Shown: one piece after another, positions 17,694 through 26,839 of the stretch
How positions within the stretch are numbered: the stretch's first letter is position 1
Layout: the number at the start of each line of letters is the position of its first letter
Assembly: GCF_000448565.1 (NCBI RefSeq)
Contig: NZ_CM002128.1
Span: forward strand, 1,128,244 to 1,179,401
Direction: 5' to 3'
DNA from: Streptococcus sp. HSISM1
GTDB lineage: Bacteria > Bacillota > Bacilli > Lactobacillales > Streptococcaceae
Length of the DNA: 51,158 nt
Position numbers and translations under genes: made by a program
The notes under the pieces: model-generated
Database searches by the model: none
The model's input: only the letters and a program-made list of their open reading frames with translations
Told to the model about the DNA's origin: nothing

Positions 17694-17721
17694 GAAAAGA
17701 GAACCATGCGGTTCTCTTTTT
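17694..17721. terminator. Terminator after the ABC-F gene, near-duplicate of the slrA terminator
   Basis: GAAAAGAGAACC-ATGC-GGTTCTCTTTTT, symmetrical enough to work on both strands. It differs from the slrA terminator (17402-17430) in only the loop and flanks, and the repeat element sits between the two. Confidence 0.88.
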
Positions 17722-17725
17722 GTCT

Positions 17726-19267
17726 TTAAGTCAATTCATTAAAGTCCCAGATTTGGTCCATCCAGCCTTCATAGAAGTCTGGCTCGTGGCAAACCATAAG
17801 GATCGATCCCTTGTATTCTTTCAGGGCCCGTTTCAATTCATCTTTAGCATCCACATCCAAGTGGTTGGTCGGTTCGTCCAAGACCAAGACATTGTTTTCA
17901 CGATTCATCAAGAGACAGAAACGTACCTTGGCTTGCTCTCCACCGGATAAGACCTGGATTTGACTTTCGATATGCTTGGTGGTCAAGCCACAGCGGGCAA
18001 GGGCTGCACGGACCTCTGCTTGGTTGAGAGCCGGAAAGGCATTCCAGACTGCTTCAAGTGGCGTCTGACGATTGCCTCCTTCGACCTCTTGCTCGAAATA
18101 GCCAAGTTCTAGGTAATCTCCACGTTCTACTTCTCCAGCGATCGGTGGAATGATTCCTAGCAAGCTCTTCAAGAGAGTGGTTTTCCCGATCCCGTTGGCA
18201 CCGATGATGGCTACCTTTTGATTGCGCTCAAACGTTAGGTTCAAAGGCTTGGTCAAAGGACGGTCATACCCAATCTGGAGATCCTTAGCCTGGAAGATAA
18301 AGCGTCCCGGAGTACGGGCATTTTTAAAGTCAAAGGATGGCTTTGGTTTCTCACTTTGCAGTTCAATGAGTTCCATCTTGTCCAGCTTTTTCTGACGAGA
18401 CATGGCCATATTCCGTGTAGCTACACGCGCCTTATTACGGGCTACGAAATCTTTCAAATCAGCAATTTCTTTTTGCTGACGCTCATAAGCCGCTTCTAAT
18501 TGCGACTTCTTCATTTCATAGACTTCAAGGAATTGGTAGTAGTCTCCTGAATAGCGGGTTAACTGCTGATTTTCCACATGGTAGACGATATTAATCACAT
18601 CGTTCAAAAATGGAATATCGTGGGAAATGAGGACAAAGGCATTTTCATAATTTTGCAAATAGCGCTTGAGCCAATCAATGTGCTCTGCATCCAAGTAGTT
18701 GGTCGGCTCGTCTAGTAGCAAGATATCAGGTTTTTCAAGGAGGAGTTTGGCCAAGAGAACCTTGGTCCGTTGCCCACCTGACAAGGAGGTCACATCCGTC
18801 TCCATCCCAAAGTCCATGACCCCAAGAGCACGCGCCACTTCATCGATCTTGGCATCCAAGGTATAAAAATCACGACTTTCTAGACGCTCTTGGAGTTCTC
18901 CAACCTCTTCCATCAGAGCATCAACATCGGCTCCCTCTTCCGCCATGGCCATATAGAGGTCATTGATGCGAGCTTCAGCTGTGAACAACTCATCAAAAGC
19001 GGTCCGTAAGACATCGCGAACCGTTTGACCTTCTTCTAAGACCGAATGCTGATCCAGGTAACCTGCCGTCACGTACTTAGACCACTCCACCTTGCCTTCG
19101 TCAGGTTGCATCTTACCAGTCACGATGCTCATGAAGGTCGATTTTCCCTCACCATTGGCCCCGACAAGACCGATATGCTCTCCCTTTAGCAAACGGAAGG
19201 ACACATCCTCAAAAATCGCACGATCCCCAAAACCGTGACTCAAATTTTTCACTTCTAAAATACTCAT
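17726..19267 (-). CDS. ABC-F family ATPase (YkpA/YbiT type)
   Basis: 513 residues, two ATPase domains and no membrane segment. Domain 1: Walker A GANGEGKST, LSGGQ, DEPTNYLD. A coiled, charged linker (about 240-310, EMKKSQLEAAYERQQKEIAD) follows, then domain 2: GANGIGKTT, LSGGEQ, DEPTNHLD. ABC-F proteins act on ribosomes during translation; this subgroup resembles YkpA/YbiT and has no established link to antibiotic resistance. Single gene with its own terminator; convergent with slrA across the repeat element. Confidence 0.92.
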   Translation of the reverse strand: MSILEVKNLSHGFGDRAIFEDVSFRLLKGEHIGLVGANGEGKSTFMSIVTGKMQPDEGKVEWSKYVTAGYLDQHSVLEEGQTVRDVLRTAFDELFTAEARINDLYMAMAEEGADVDALMEEVGELQERLESRDFYTLDAKIDEVARALGVMDFGMETDVTSLSGGQRTKVLLAKLLLEKPDILLLDEPTNYLDAEHIDWLKRYLQNYENAFVLISHDIPFLNDVINIVYHVENQQLTRYSGDYYQFLEVYEMKKSQLEAAYERQQKEIADLKDFVARNKARVATRNMAMSRQKKLDKMELIELQSEKPKPSFDFKNARTPGRFIFQAKDLQIGYDRPLTKPLNLTFERNQKVAIIGANGIGKTTLLKSLLGIIPPIAGEVERGDYLELGYFEQEVEGGNRQTPLEAVWNAFPALNQAEVRAALARCGLTTKHIESQIQVLSGGEQAKVRFCLLMNRENNVLVLDEPTNHLDVDAKDELKRALKEYKGSILMVCHEPDFYEGWMDQIWDFNELT

Positions 19268-19324
19268 GCTTGACTCTCTTTCATTGATTTCACTCGTATG
19301 ATTATATCATCTTCACTGCAAAAT

Positions 19325-19350
19325 GAAAAGGGAGCCCAACTCCCTTTTCT
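19325..19350 (-). terminator. Terminator after the Spx/ArsC-like gene
   Basis: AAAAGGGAG-CCCAA-CTCCCTTTTC, immediately downstream of the stop at 19352. Confidence 0.85.
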
Positions 19351-19351
19351 T

Positions 19352-19705
19352 TTACAAACCTAAGTCTGCGTACGGTTTCCGGTAGCCCACTTGAACTACT
19401 TTTCCGTCTTTGACAAGTAGAGGCCGTTTGATCAGCATACCGTCTGATGCAAGGAGATCCGCCGCTTCTTTCACTGTCAGTTGATCCACCTTATCTTTCA
19501 AACCGAGTTCTCGGTATTTCATTCCGCTAGTATTGAAGAAAGACTTGATCGGTAGGCCAGAAGCTGCCATCCATTCTTGCAATTCTTGGCTAGTCGGTGT
19601 TTCTGTGACGATGTTTTGGCTTTGAAACTCACATTGGAGACCGTCCAATTCTGATTTAGCCTTTCGACAAGTCGAACATTTTGGGTATTCAATAAAGGTA
19701 TACAT
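19352..19705 (-). CDS. ArsC/Spx-family protein
   Basis: 117 residues with a thioredoxin-like fold and an N-terminal CSTC motif (YPKCSTCRKAKSEL). ArsC family positions LLIKRPLLVKDGK and VGYRK are present. Members are either Spx-type RNA polymerase-binding regulators or unassigned reductases. The short C-terminus and lack of clear Spx RNA-polymerase-contact residues argue for the unassigned YffB/MgsR-like group. Five bases separate it from the ogt stop upstream, so it is co-transcribed with ogt and the GNAT gene. Confidence 0.82.
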   Translation of the reverse strand: MYTFIEYPKCSTCRKAKSELDGLQCEFQSQNIVTETPTSQELQEWMAASGLPIKSFFNTSGMKYRELGLKDKVDQLTVKEAADLLASDGMLIKRPLLVKDGKVVQVGYRKPYADLGL

Positions 19706-19710
19706 CGGTT

Positions 19711-20202
19711 TTATTTCTCCTTCCAGGTAATTCCTTCATGGTGTAAGAGCCAGCGTTTGCGATCGAGTCCAGCCGCATAGCCTGTCAGTTGTCCATCTTT
19801 TCCCATCACACGGTGACAAGGGACTAAGATCGTCAAGGGATTGCGTCCGACAGCCTGTCCTACGGCCTGGGCTGAACCACAAGAAAGATCCTGGGCCAGC
19901 TGGCCATAGGTCTTGGTCTCACCGTATGGGATCTCTTGCAATAACTGCCACACCCGCTCTTGAAAAGCTGTCCCTTGCGGCGCTAGTGGAAAGCTGATAG
20001 CGATTGGATCTCCCGCAAAATAGTGGTCCAACCACTCCTTCACCTTCTCATGATAGAGATGGACCTGCTCCAGCGCCCCATAGGGATCAGGCGCCTCCTC
20101 TTTCGGATCATAAAAATCAAGCTCTACAAGGCCTTCTTCGCTGACAATGATCGAAAGAAGCCCCATAGGGCTTTCATAGAATTGTTTAAGATAGAGAGTC
20201 AT
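19711..20202 (-). CDS. ogt: Methylated-DNA-protein cysteine methyltransferase
   Basis: 163 residues. The active-site motif PCHRV lies in NPLTILVPCHRVMGKDG, with the upstream helix-turn-helix (PYGETKTYGQLAQDL) that binds DNA. It removes alkyl groups from O6-methylguanine in a single-turnover reaction at the PCHR cysteine. Start chosen at MTLYLKQFYESPMG; longer in-frame sequence to 20352 overlaps the GNAT gene and does not look like the family. The start lies 17 bases inside the GNAT gene, implying translational coupling. Confidence 0.93.
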   Translation of the reverse strand: MTLYLKQFYESPMGLLSIIVSEEGLVELDFYDPKEEAPDPYGALEQVHLYHEKVKEWLDHYFAGDPIAISFPLAPQGTAFQERVWQLLQEIPYGETKTYGQLAQDLSCGSAQAVGQAVGRNPLTILVPCHRVMGKDGQLTGYAAGLDRKRWLLHHEGITWKEK

Positions 20203-20767
20203 TGTAGGCCGCTTCTGCTCTTTGGTCCCAGCGGTCCTCTTCTGAGACCACTTGGAATAGACTCGTTTCTGCTTTTCGTTTGATCTTTTGATAAGCCAGA
20301 CGGACTCCATCAATAGGGACCTTCCCACAATAATGGTAGCCCAATTTTTCAAGCAAATGTTGCATGACCAGATTATCCGGGTGCGTATCGCAACGGAAAT
20401 CTGGCCCTTTTTCTCCTTCGATTAAACCTTGAAGGAAGGTCTGAGCCACCCCTTTGCCAGCAGCTTCTTTGGCTACAGCGACGCGGTGAAAAGTGACATA
20501 CATATAGTTGTCATGCTCCCACTTGCCATCGTAAATCTCATTATAGGCCGCTTCGTTGCCCTTGTAGACAGCTGCATAGGCGACAACTTCCTGATCTTCA
20601 ACGGCCACATAGCCACGACTTTCTAGAATATCCTCAAAAATGATCTCTTCATCTGGATAGCCATCCTGCCACTGGTCGACCTGTCTTTGAGCCAGGCTTT
20701 CCTTGGCATCTTGGATGATTTCCATAATTCGCTTAATCTCATTGGGATAAGCCATTCTAATTTCCAT
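20186..20767 (-). CDS. GNAT-family N-acetyltransferase
   Basis: 193 residues. Acetyl-CoA loop FHRVAVAKEAAGKGVAQTFL matches the GNAT motif A (V-A-x-x-x-x-G-x-G-x-A), followed by FRCDTHPDNLVMQHLLEKLGY, the motif B helix. Substrate cannot be predicted. It sits 17 bases downstream of rsmI's start region on the same strand and overlaps ogt, making a rsmI-GNAT-ogt-ArsC-like unit likely. The last 15 or so residues overlap ogt and are poorly conserved-looking. Confidence 0.85.
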   Translation of the reverse strand: MEIRMAYPNEIKRIMEIIQDAKESLAQRQVDQWQDGYPDEEIIFEDILESRGYVAVEDQEVVAYAAVYKGNEAAYNEIYDGKWEHDNYMYVTFHRVAVAKEAAGKGVAQTFLQGLIEGEKGPDFRCDTHPDNLVMQHLLEKLGYHYCGKVPIDGVRLAYQKIKRKAETSLFQVVSEEDRWDQRAEAAYNDSLS

Positions 20768-20784
20768 CCTGCTTCCAACCTTTC

Positions 20785-21642
20785 CTAGTCTTGATGGTAA
20801 CGAGCATAGAGCTCACTCTTTTGCAGGCCGTATTGTTTGGCGACCTGTTTAATTGCTTGATTTTTCTTCATGCCCTCTTGGACCAAGGTATCGATCTCTT
20901 GGATCAAGTCGACCTCTTCTAGGTCTAGCTCTTCTTCCTTGGCTCCTTCGACAATCAAGAGGCACTCCCCTTTGAGAGGATTTTCTTCAAGAAATGCGAC
21001 TAACTCAGAAATACTGCCGCGAGTATATTCCTCATAGATCTTGGTCAATTCACGAACCAATACGACAGGACGATCCCCATAGACAGCCAACATATTCTCT
21101 AGGGTTGCCTTCACTCGATGGGGAGACTCATAAAAGATCTGTGTCTCCGGATAGGCCACTTTTTCTTGGAAAAAGGCCTTTTGTTGCCCCTCTTTGCGAG
21201 GCAGAAATCCATAAAAAATATGAGGTTGAGGGGCTAGGCCACTGGCAATCAAACCCGTTATACCTGCACTAGGACCAGGCACAGCTACGACAGGAATCTC
21301 GCGTTCAATCGCTGCCTTGACCAAATCATGACCAGGATCAGAAATACTAGGAAGTCCTGCATCTGAGACTTGCGCCACATCCTTTCCGGATTCTAAATAG
21401 GCGATCAGATCTGGAATTTTCTCCATGGCATTATGCTCATGAAAGCTAGTCTGGGGTGTCGCAATCTCAAAATGCTTGAGCAAGAGGCCTGTATTTCTAG
21501 TATCCTCAGCTGCGATCAAGTCGACATCCTTTAAGGTCTGGACCATGCGGTAACTCATATCCTCCCGATTGCCGATCGGTGTTGGGACCAGGTAAAGCAC
21601 CCCTGTTTTCTTTTCCCCTTTAAAACTTCGTTGGATCTGCAT
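20785..21642 (-). CDS. rsmI: 16S rRNA (cytidine-1402 2'-O)-methyltransferase RsmI
   Basis: 285 residues of the tetrapyrrole-methylase fold. VPTPIGNREDMSYR, AEDTRNTGLLLKHF, SDAGLPSISDPG and VPGPSAG are the family signatures binding SAM. It methylates the ribose of C1402 in the 30S decoding centre. Start at ATG 21642 with GGGAG upstream; it follows yabA with no gap (yabA stop at 21645). The tmk-holB-yabA-rsmI order is conserved in streptococci. Confidence 0.95.
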   Translation of the reverse strand: MQIQRSFKGEKKTGVLYLVPTPIGNREDMSYRMVQTLKDVDLIAAEDTRNTGLLLKHFEIATPQTSFHEHNAMEKIPDLIAYLESGKDVAQVSDAGLPSISDPGHDLVKAAIEREIPVVAVPGPSAGITGLIASGLAPQPHIFYGFLPRKEGQQKAFFQEKVAYPETQIFYESPHRVKATLENMLAVYGDRPVVLVRELTKIYEEYTRGSISELVAFLEENPLKGECLLIVEGAKEEELDLEEVDLIQEIDTLVQEGMKKNQAIKQVAKQYGLQKSELYARYHQD

Positions 21643-21644
21643 GC

Positions 21645-21964
21645 TTACTCCCTAAATAACAACTCGTCACAAAACATACACTCTTCATCGTTCTCACGGC
21701 GTTGACCGTAGGAATAAGTGCAGATATGAAAACCGTCGTTGTAAATACGTTGCAAATTTTCACGGCCATGGTGTTGTGACTTTGCGGATGAAGTCTTCTC
21801 AACTTCCCCCAAACGCTCTCTCAATTTATCATTTTCTAAGCGAAGAGCTGTATTTTCTTCGATGACTTGTTTCAAATTTTTCTTGATGGCTTCGACTTCA
21901 GCCAAGGTGACCAACAAATTCTGAGAAAAACCGTCTAAAGCATCAAATAATTCTTTTTATTCAT
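21645..21964 (-). CDS. yabA: Replication initiation control protein YabA, frameshifted after codon 3
   Basis: YabA binds DnaA and DnaN and limits replication initiation. The visible frame carries the N-terminal coiled coil ([20 protein letters not shown]) and the C-terminal zinc site (H..CTYSYG and CMFCDELL). Starting at ATG 21964, the frame is lost at once in a five-A run (21954-21958). One more A gives [20 protein letters not shown] and a full 106-residue protein, so the frameshift is read as a sequence error. Co-transcribed with holB upstream (9-base gap) and rsmI downstream. Confidence 0.92.
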
Positions 21965-21973
21965 TCTGACTCC

Positions 21974-22866
21974 TTAACTTTCTAAGCTCAAAACCATATA
22001 TTCTAGAGCATTTTGAAAAGAAACATTGGCCTTCCACATGGTGCGAGCAAGACTTAATTTCTCAAGCAACTGCTGGGATCTGCTCAAGCGCAACTGCTCT
22101 TCTAAAGCCAACTCCATCAAACGAAAGGCCTGGCTTTGTTTTTCCTTATCATCTGCTAGGCTTACTAAGCGGGTCACTTCCAAATAAGCACGATTCAAAT
22201 TGGATTGACAACGTTCGATGAACTGATCACAAACTTTTGCCAGTTCAAAAAATGTAGCATTCTTTTTTGTTGCTCTGCCTCTTCGAGACTAAAACTAAAA
22301 CGAGCTACTAAATTTGCCTGTGATTTGATCAAGCCTTCTTTTTCTAGCAGTTCGGTTAGGTAGGCTTGCTTTTTAGGAAAATGGACCTGCTGGGCCCGAC
22401 TCTTGATAGTCGGTAAGATCAAGTTTTCATCGGAAGTCAACAAGAAAAGATAGATCTCACTCTGGGGCTCTTCCATGACTTTTAAGAGAGAGTTGGCTGC
22501 ATTGGTATGCATCTTATCCGCATCTTGGACGATAAAGACCTGCCGGCTCCCTTCAAATCCTGATTGAGAAAAGTCTTGAACCAGCGAACGAATGCGGTCG
22601 GTCTTAATGATCTGGTTGACTGGACGCACGATCTTTACGTCTGAGAATTCTTCTTCAGCAATCAAGCGGCAGGAACGGCATTTGCCACAAGGCCAGACTC
22701 CCTGCAAATCTTCGCAAAATTGACTTTGAGCTAGCAAGAGGGCCATCTCAAAACTGGCAAAAGAACCCGTAAAGAGATAAGCATGACTGAGCTGTTTGTG
22801 TTCCAAGATCTGGGTGAAGCGCTCCACCAATTCTGGCTGGAGCTGTTGGATCTCTTCTAGCTTCAT
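21974..22866 (-). CDS. holB: DNA polymerase III delta-prime subunit HolB, frameshifted
   Basis: Clamp-loader subunit. The 5' frame (22195-22866) has HAYLFTGSF, the zinc-binding [20 protein letters not shown] and the sensor region LPTIKSRAQ. The C-terminal frame (21974-22198) continues with [20 protein letters not shown] and the collar domain. The two join through one more A in the six-A run 22263-22268 ([18 protein letters not shown]), giving 297 residues. It is needed for chromosome replication, so a real disruption is unlikely. Overlaps the tmk stop by four bases. Confidence 0.93.
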
Positions 22867-23501
22867 TTCAATATCCCCAAGCGATTTTCTAAAACAGCCA
22901 AGACATCTGCAAAGACTGCTTCAAAGGATTGACTGGCATCGATTTTCACAATGCGCTCTGGTTCCTTTTCATACAAGGCCAAATAACCTTGTCTGACTTT
23001 TTGGTGAAGCTCCAATCCTTCCAAATCCAAACGATTGACTTCCCGCTCTTGGTTTTTGGCAATTCGAGCGAGCCCTTCTTCGACATCCAGATCAAAGTAA
23101 AGGGTGAGATCTGGTTTAAGACCATCTGTCGCGAATTGATTGAGCCACTCGATATCTTCCACACTCAGACCGCGACCATACCCTTGATAAGCGACCGAGC
23201 TATCAATAAAGCGGTCCATCAAGACAATCTTCCCAGCTGCAAGGGCTGGCAAGACACGTTCTACCAAATGCTGCCGACGACTAGCAATATAGAGCAACAA
23301 CTCTGTCTTGGCATCCATACGAGTATGGTCTGGATCTAAAATGACTTGGCGGATCTTTTCTGCAATGTCTACACCGCCTGGTTCACGGGTTGTAATAAAA
23401 GGAATCCCTTTTTCTTCAAGTAGAGGCAAAACGGCTTCTAGGACCGATGATTTCCCCGCTCCTTCTGGACCTTCAAATGAAATTAATGTACCGTTTACCA
23501 T
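22863..23501 (-). CDS. tmk: Thymidylate kinase
   Basis: 212 residues. P-loop [11 protein letters not shown] (about 9-19), the TREPGG motif, [17 protein letters not shown] with the DR(F/Y) substrate residues, and a LID region KNQEREVNR. It makes dTDP from dTMP for DNA synthesis. First gene of the tmk-holB-yabA-rsmI operon; its stop overlaps holB. Confidence 0.97.
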   Translation of the reverse strand: MVNGTLISFEGPEGAGKSSVLEAVLPLLEEKGIPFITTREPGGVDIAEKIRQVILDPDHTRMDAKTELLLYIASRRQHLVERVLPALAAGKIVLMDRFIDSSVAYQGYGRGLSVEDIEWLNQFATDGLKPDLTLYFDLDVEEGLARIAKNQEREVNRLDLEGLELHQKVRQGYLALYEKEPERIVKIDASQSFEAVFADVLAVLENRLGILK

Positions 23502-23650
23502 AGTATCCTCTTTCTGTTTTTCTTCTTTTTATTTTACCAAAAATAAGGGTAAAAATCTTGTATTTTAGGAGAGAAAATTTTTCAAAGTCATTTTCATTTT
23601 TTCACTTTTTTGTTACAATGTTCTTATAAAGTTTTAGGAGACAACCTATC

Positions 23651-24538
23651 ATGTTTAAATTTAAAGATATTCTGGCTATCATCTTGGGGGCCGGCATTTT
23701 TTCGTTTGGGATCTATTTTTTAGTCATTCCCTTTCACTTCTATGAAGGAGGAGCAACAGGGATTACCTTGATCACCTATTACCTCTTAAAAGTCCCCGTA
23801 TCCCTGATGAACTTGCTGATCAATATCCCTCTTTTCGTTCTGGCTTGGAAACTGCTGGGCAAGAAATCTCTTTATCTGAGCTTACTGGGGACTTTCTCGG
23901 TTTCGGCATGGATGGCAATTTTTGAGGCCATGCCCCTCAGCCACCACTACCACCACTTTATCTTTACAGCCTTTAAAGGAGATATTCTGCTTGCCTGTAT
24001 CGCCTCAGGGGTTGTGCTTGGTTTGGGGCTAGGGATCATCTTCAATGCTGGTGGAACTACTGGAGGAACAGATATCCTCGCTCGCATCTTTAACAAATAC
24101 ACTTCCCTCAGTATGGGGAAACTCATGTTGATTGTAGATGCCATTGTTCTGATAACTGTTGTCGTTGTCTTTCAAGATGTCCGCACCGCCATGTATACCC
24201 TCTTCTTTATCCTGATCGATACGCTTGTCATCGACTTGATTGGAGAAGGTGGTTTCGCTGGAAAAGGCTTTCTCATCGTTACATCTAAACCAGAAGAAAT
24301 TGCCCAAAAGGTATCTGACGACCTGGGTCGTGGGATTACCTTTATCCGTGGGATGGGCTATTACAGCCGTAAAGATCTGGATATCGTCTACTGTGTTGTT
24401 TCGCGGAATGAGATGAAACAAATGAAAGACATCATCAATCGTATTGATCCATTTGCCTTTATCACCATTTCTGAAGCCCATGAAATTCTAGGCGAAGGTT
24501 TTACTTTAGATAAAGAAAAACAACCCATTAACCGTTAA
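23651..24538 (+). CDS. YitT-family membrane protein (DUF2179 C-terminus)
   Basis: 295 residues: five or six membrane helices (residues 5 to about 190), with NAGGTTGGTDILARI, the family's glycine-rich loop, and a soluble DUF2179 domain at the C-terminus (GFLIVTSKPEEIAQKVSDDL, RGITFIRGMGYYSRKDLDI). Function is not established for the family. Start at ATG 23651 with TTTTAGGAG upstream. Single-gene unit divergent from tmk, closed by a shared terminator. Confidence 0.88.
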   Translation: MFKFKDILAIILGAGIFSFGIYFLVIPFHFYEGGATGITLITYYLLKVPVSLMNLLINIPLFVLAWKLLGKKSLYLSLLGTFSVSAWMAIFEAMPLSHHYHHFIFTAFKGDILLACIASGVVLGLGLGIIFNAGGTTGGTDILARIFNKYTSLSMGKLMLIVDAIVLITVVVVFQDVRTAMYTLFFILIDTLVIDLIGEGGFAGKGFLIVTSKPEEIAQKVSDDLGRGITFIRGMGYYSRKDLDIVYCVVSRNEMKQMKDIINRIDPFAFITISEAHEILGEGFTLDKEKQPINR

Positions 24539-24541
24539 TAG

Positions 24542-24579
24542 AAAAAATCAGGCTAGATTCTCATCTAGCCTGATTTTTT
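24542..24579. terminator. Bidirectional terminator between the YitT and CBS genes
   Basis: AAAAAATCAGGCTAGA / TCTAGCCTGATTTTTT, a 16-base-pair stem with U runs on both strands between convergent genes. Confidence 0.95.
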
Positions 24580-24580
24580 A

Positions 24581-25237
24581 TTAAATTGCTTTTGCGGTTG
24601 TTCGAGTGATTTCATCAACTTTCAAACCATTGGCTTCAAATTTACTACGGATTCCTTCTAGATCTGTCACCCCATCAATTTGGACTTCGATAACCACACG
24701 ATCGTCTTTTGTTGGGATATTGACTGTATTGGCGATGTTATATCCTTCTTCTACAATCAAGTGAATGATTTGTTCTAGAACGCCAACCTTATCTTCTGTC
24801 ACAAAGCGAACACGAACTCCTTCTTCTCCATAACCGGATACTTCAAGGAAAGCACGGAAAATATCACGGTCTGTGATGACACCGGATACTTGGTCATTGT
24901 CCACGACTGGAAGAATTCCCACCTTGTTCTTATACATGAGGTAGGTCGCATCTTCTAAGCTCGCAAATTTAGAGACGGTAATGACATCGCGAAGCATGAC
25001 ATCTTTAACCTTGGTCTTGTTCAAGAGATAGTTCATCTCGAAAATAGACAAGCTTGTTGCTTTAGATGGACTTGCTTCTGCAATCGTACCTTCTGTCACC
25101 AAACCAACCAATTTATCGTTTTCAATGACTGGCAAACGGTGCAAACCTTGTTCGCGCATCAAATCTGCCGCGTGGGCAATTGTAGTATCTGGACTAATGT
25201 AAACCACTTTACGTGTCATAAAATCTTTAACAGCCAT
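24581..25237 (-). CDS. CBS-ACT domain protein (AcuB-like)
   Basis: 218 residues. Two CBS repeats (MAVKDFMTRKVVYISPDTTI to about 60; VKDVMLRDVITVSKFASL to about 130) bind adenine nucleotides. A C-terminal ACT-like domain (VRFVTEDKVGVLEQIIHLIV) may sense amino acids. Streptococci often carry this gene near the liv operon, here about 3 kb away, which suggests but does not prove a role in branched-chain amino-acid metabolism. Start chosen at ATG 25237 with GGAGAACTTGTT upstream; the in-frame extension to 25348 is AT-rich and unlike the family. Confidence 0.85.
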   Translation of the reverse strand: MAVKDFMTRKVVYISPDTTIAHAADLMREQGLHRLPVIENDKLVGLVTEGTIAEASPSKATSLSIFEMNYLLNKTKVKDVMLRDVITVSKFASLEDATYLMYKNKVGILPVVDNDQVSGVITDRDIFRAFLEVSGYGEEGVRVRFVTEDKVGVLEQIIHLIVEEGYNIANTVNIPTKDDRVVIEVQIDGVTDLEGIRSKFEANGLKVDEITRTTAKAI

Positions 25238-25387
25238 AACAAGTTCTCCTATGCTTTTATTAGTTTTATTATACTTGATTTTAAGAATGATTTCAAACGC
25301 TTTCAGCAGTTTTCTCTTGTTTTCAAAATTTAGAAAAATCAAACACACGTACCTTTTTATGCAACATTTAAATCTTGTAAACTAATC

Positions 25388-26626
25388 TTAGTCACTAGTA
25401 ATCGATTTATTAGAAAATAAGGAAAGTACAAATACCACAATGGATAATAATAAGAATATACCCCAGGCAAACTGAGAGTTCCACATAGATAAACTTGTAA
25501 ATAAAATAGTTGCTATTGGCATTGATAATACTGATATGACCTTAAAAAAACTACTAGTTTGTGCAAGAATATCCGGTGGAAGTTTTGCCATTAAGAGACT
25601 ATTTAATTTGGGATTTACCTTACTACTAAGATACATCATGAATGCCAACACACTAAAGGAAATAATTTCCAAACCATTTATCCAACCACATATTCCTATG
25701 ACTATTAATAATCCACTATCTATTTGAAGTATTTTAATAAGTGAAAGTTTAGAAAAATAATCATTAGGGGTCATTCCACCAATTAGGGCTGAAACAAATA
25801 ATATTGTTTGAAGTAAAAACACCGACTGAGCAAAAGATAAACCAAAAGGAGTTATTTCTGTAAATTTCAAATTGTACATTATTAAAATAGCACTGCCTAG
25901 CGAATTTAATCCTAAAATTGAAAAAATCATTAGACCAAAACGTACTTTCTCTTGATATTTAAATATACTTTTACTATTTTTGTAAAGGTTCTTAAGTTGT
26001 GAGATAAACTCATTTTCTGGTGAATAATTAACTTCTGGATGTGTCAATTGTCTTTGGATTTTAAGCAATACCATCGATGATAATAAGAAACTTATAGCAT
26101 TTATCGTAGCTAAAAAGAAGAAATTATTATGAGAAATCGTTAGTAACCAAACTCCCAAAGTTTGACCAGAAATCAAAGTTATTTGACTTATTACTTGATC
26201 AAAAGAGTACGCTTCCATCAGGTCTTCTTCGGGAATGTGTGACTGAAACATAGGTAATACTAGGCCTCTTCTGTACTCTGCAATACAATCTGATAGGATG
26301 TTAATGAAACATACGATCGAGAAAACTAGCCATGAATTTTCTTTCGATAAGAACGCAACCATAATAAATAATACTGCTTGTATATATCCTAATAATAGCA
26401 ACCACAATTTCTTATTCTTTGTTTTGTCAGCCTGCATTGCAATAAAAAGAGCACAAATCGTTGGAATATATTGTATAAAACTTGCTACACCAACCGCCAA
26501 TTTACTATTCGCCATACTTGCTGCAAAAACTACAAAAACAAGATTATAAATGGTTGAACCTAAATCATCGAAGAAACTAGACAAGACCAGATTCCTAAAA
26601 AAAATATTTCTAAAAAAAACTTTCAT
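25388..26626 (-). CDS. MFS-type transporter in an AT-rich Rgg-linked island
   Basis: 412 residues, about 12 hydrophobic helices. The cytoplasmic loop after helix 2 (MQADKTKNKKLW) is the major-facilitator signature region. It resembles drug-efflux-type MFS proteins, but no substrate can be inferred. Base and codon use is clearly more AT-rich than in neighbours, suggesting acquisition. It lies downstream of an rgg gene on the same strand (213-base gap), so the Rgg protein may control it. A GAAAGG ribosome site precedes the ATG. Confidence 0.8.
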   Translation of the reverse strand: MKVFFRNIFFRNLVLSSFFDDLGSTIYNLVFVVFAASMANSKLAVGVASFIQYIPTICALFIAMQADKTKNKKLWLLLLGYIQAVLFIMVAFLSKENSWLVFSIVCFINILSDCIAEYRRGLVLPMFQSHIPEEDLMEAYSFDQVISQITLISGQTLGVWLLTISHNNFFFLATINAISFLLSSMVLLKIQRQLTHPEVNYSPENEFISQLKNLYKNSKSIFKYQEKVRFGLMIFSILGLNSLGSAILIMYNLKFTEITPFGLSFAQSVFLLQTILFVSALIGGMTPNDYFSKLSLIKILQIDSGLLIVIGICGWINGLEIISFSVLAFMMYLSSKVNPKLNSLLMAKLPPDILAQTSSFFKVISVLSMPIATILFTSLSMWNSQFAWGIFLLLSIVVFVLSLFSNKSITSD

Positions 26627-26839
26627 CTGCTATACCTTTCTAGTAGAAACTTGATAGACATAACTTCATTCAAATAAAAAATATTTTTAAGTTTTTCAGA
26701 ATTACTTTTTCTTTTATATGAATTAACAAAATATCGAAGTATTTAATTGTTATATCTAAATATAGTTTACTACTAAATTTTAAATATTTAACAGAGTTTC
26801 AAATATGAAATATCCTATCTCATACATCTGATCTTTTGC

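Noticed and set aside
20203-20352. An in-frame 50-residue N-terminal extension of ogt
   Set aside because: It overlaps the GNAT gene and is unlike the family; MTLYLKQF is a normal family start.
26623-26661. A 12-codon minus-strand frame (MSIKFLLERYSR) whose TGA overlaps the MFS start codon, considered as an Rgg pheromone or leader peptide
   Set aside because: No real ribosome site, not hydrophobic like SHP peptides, and too short to separate from chance in AT-rich DNA.
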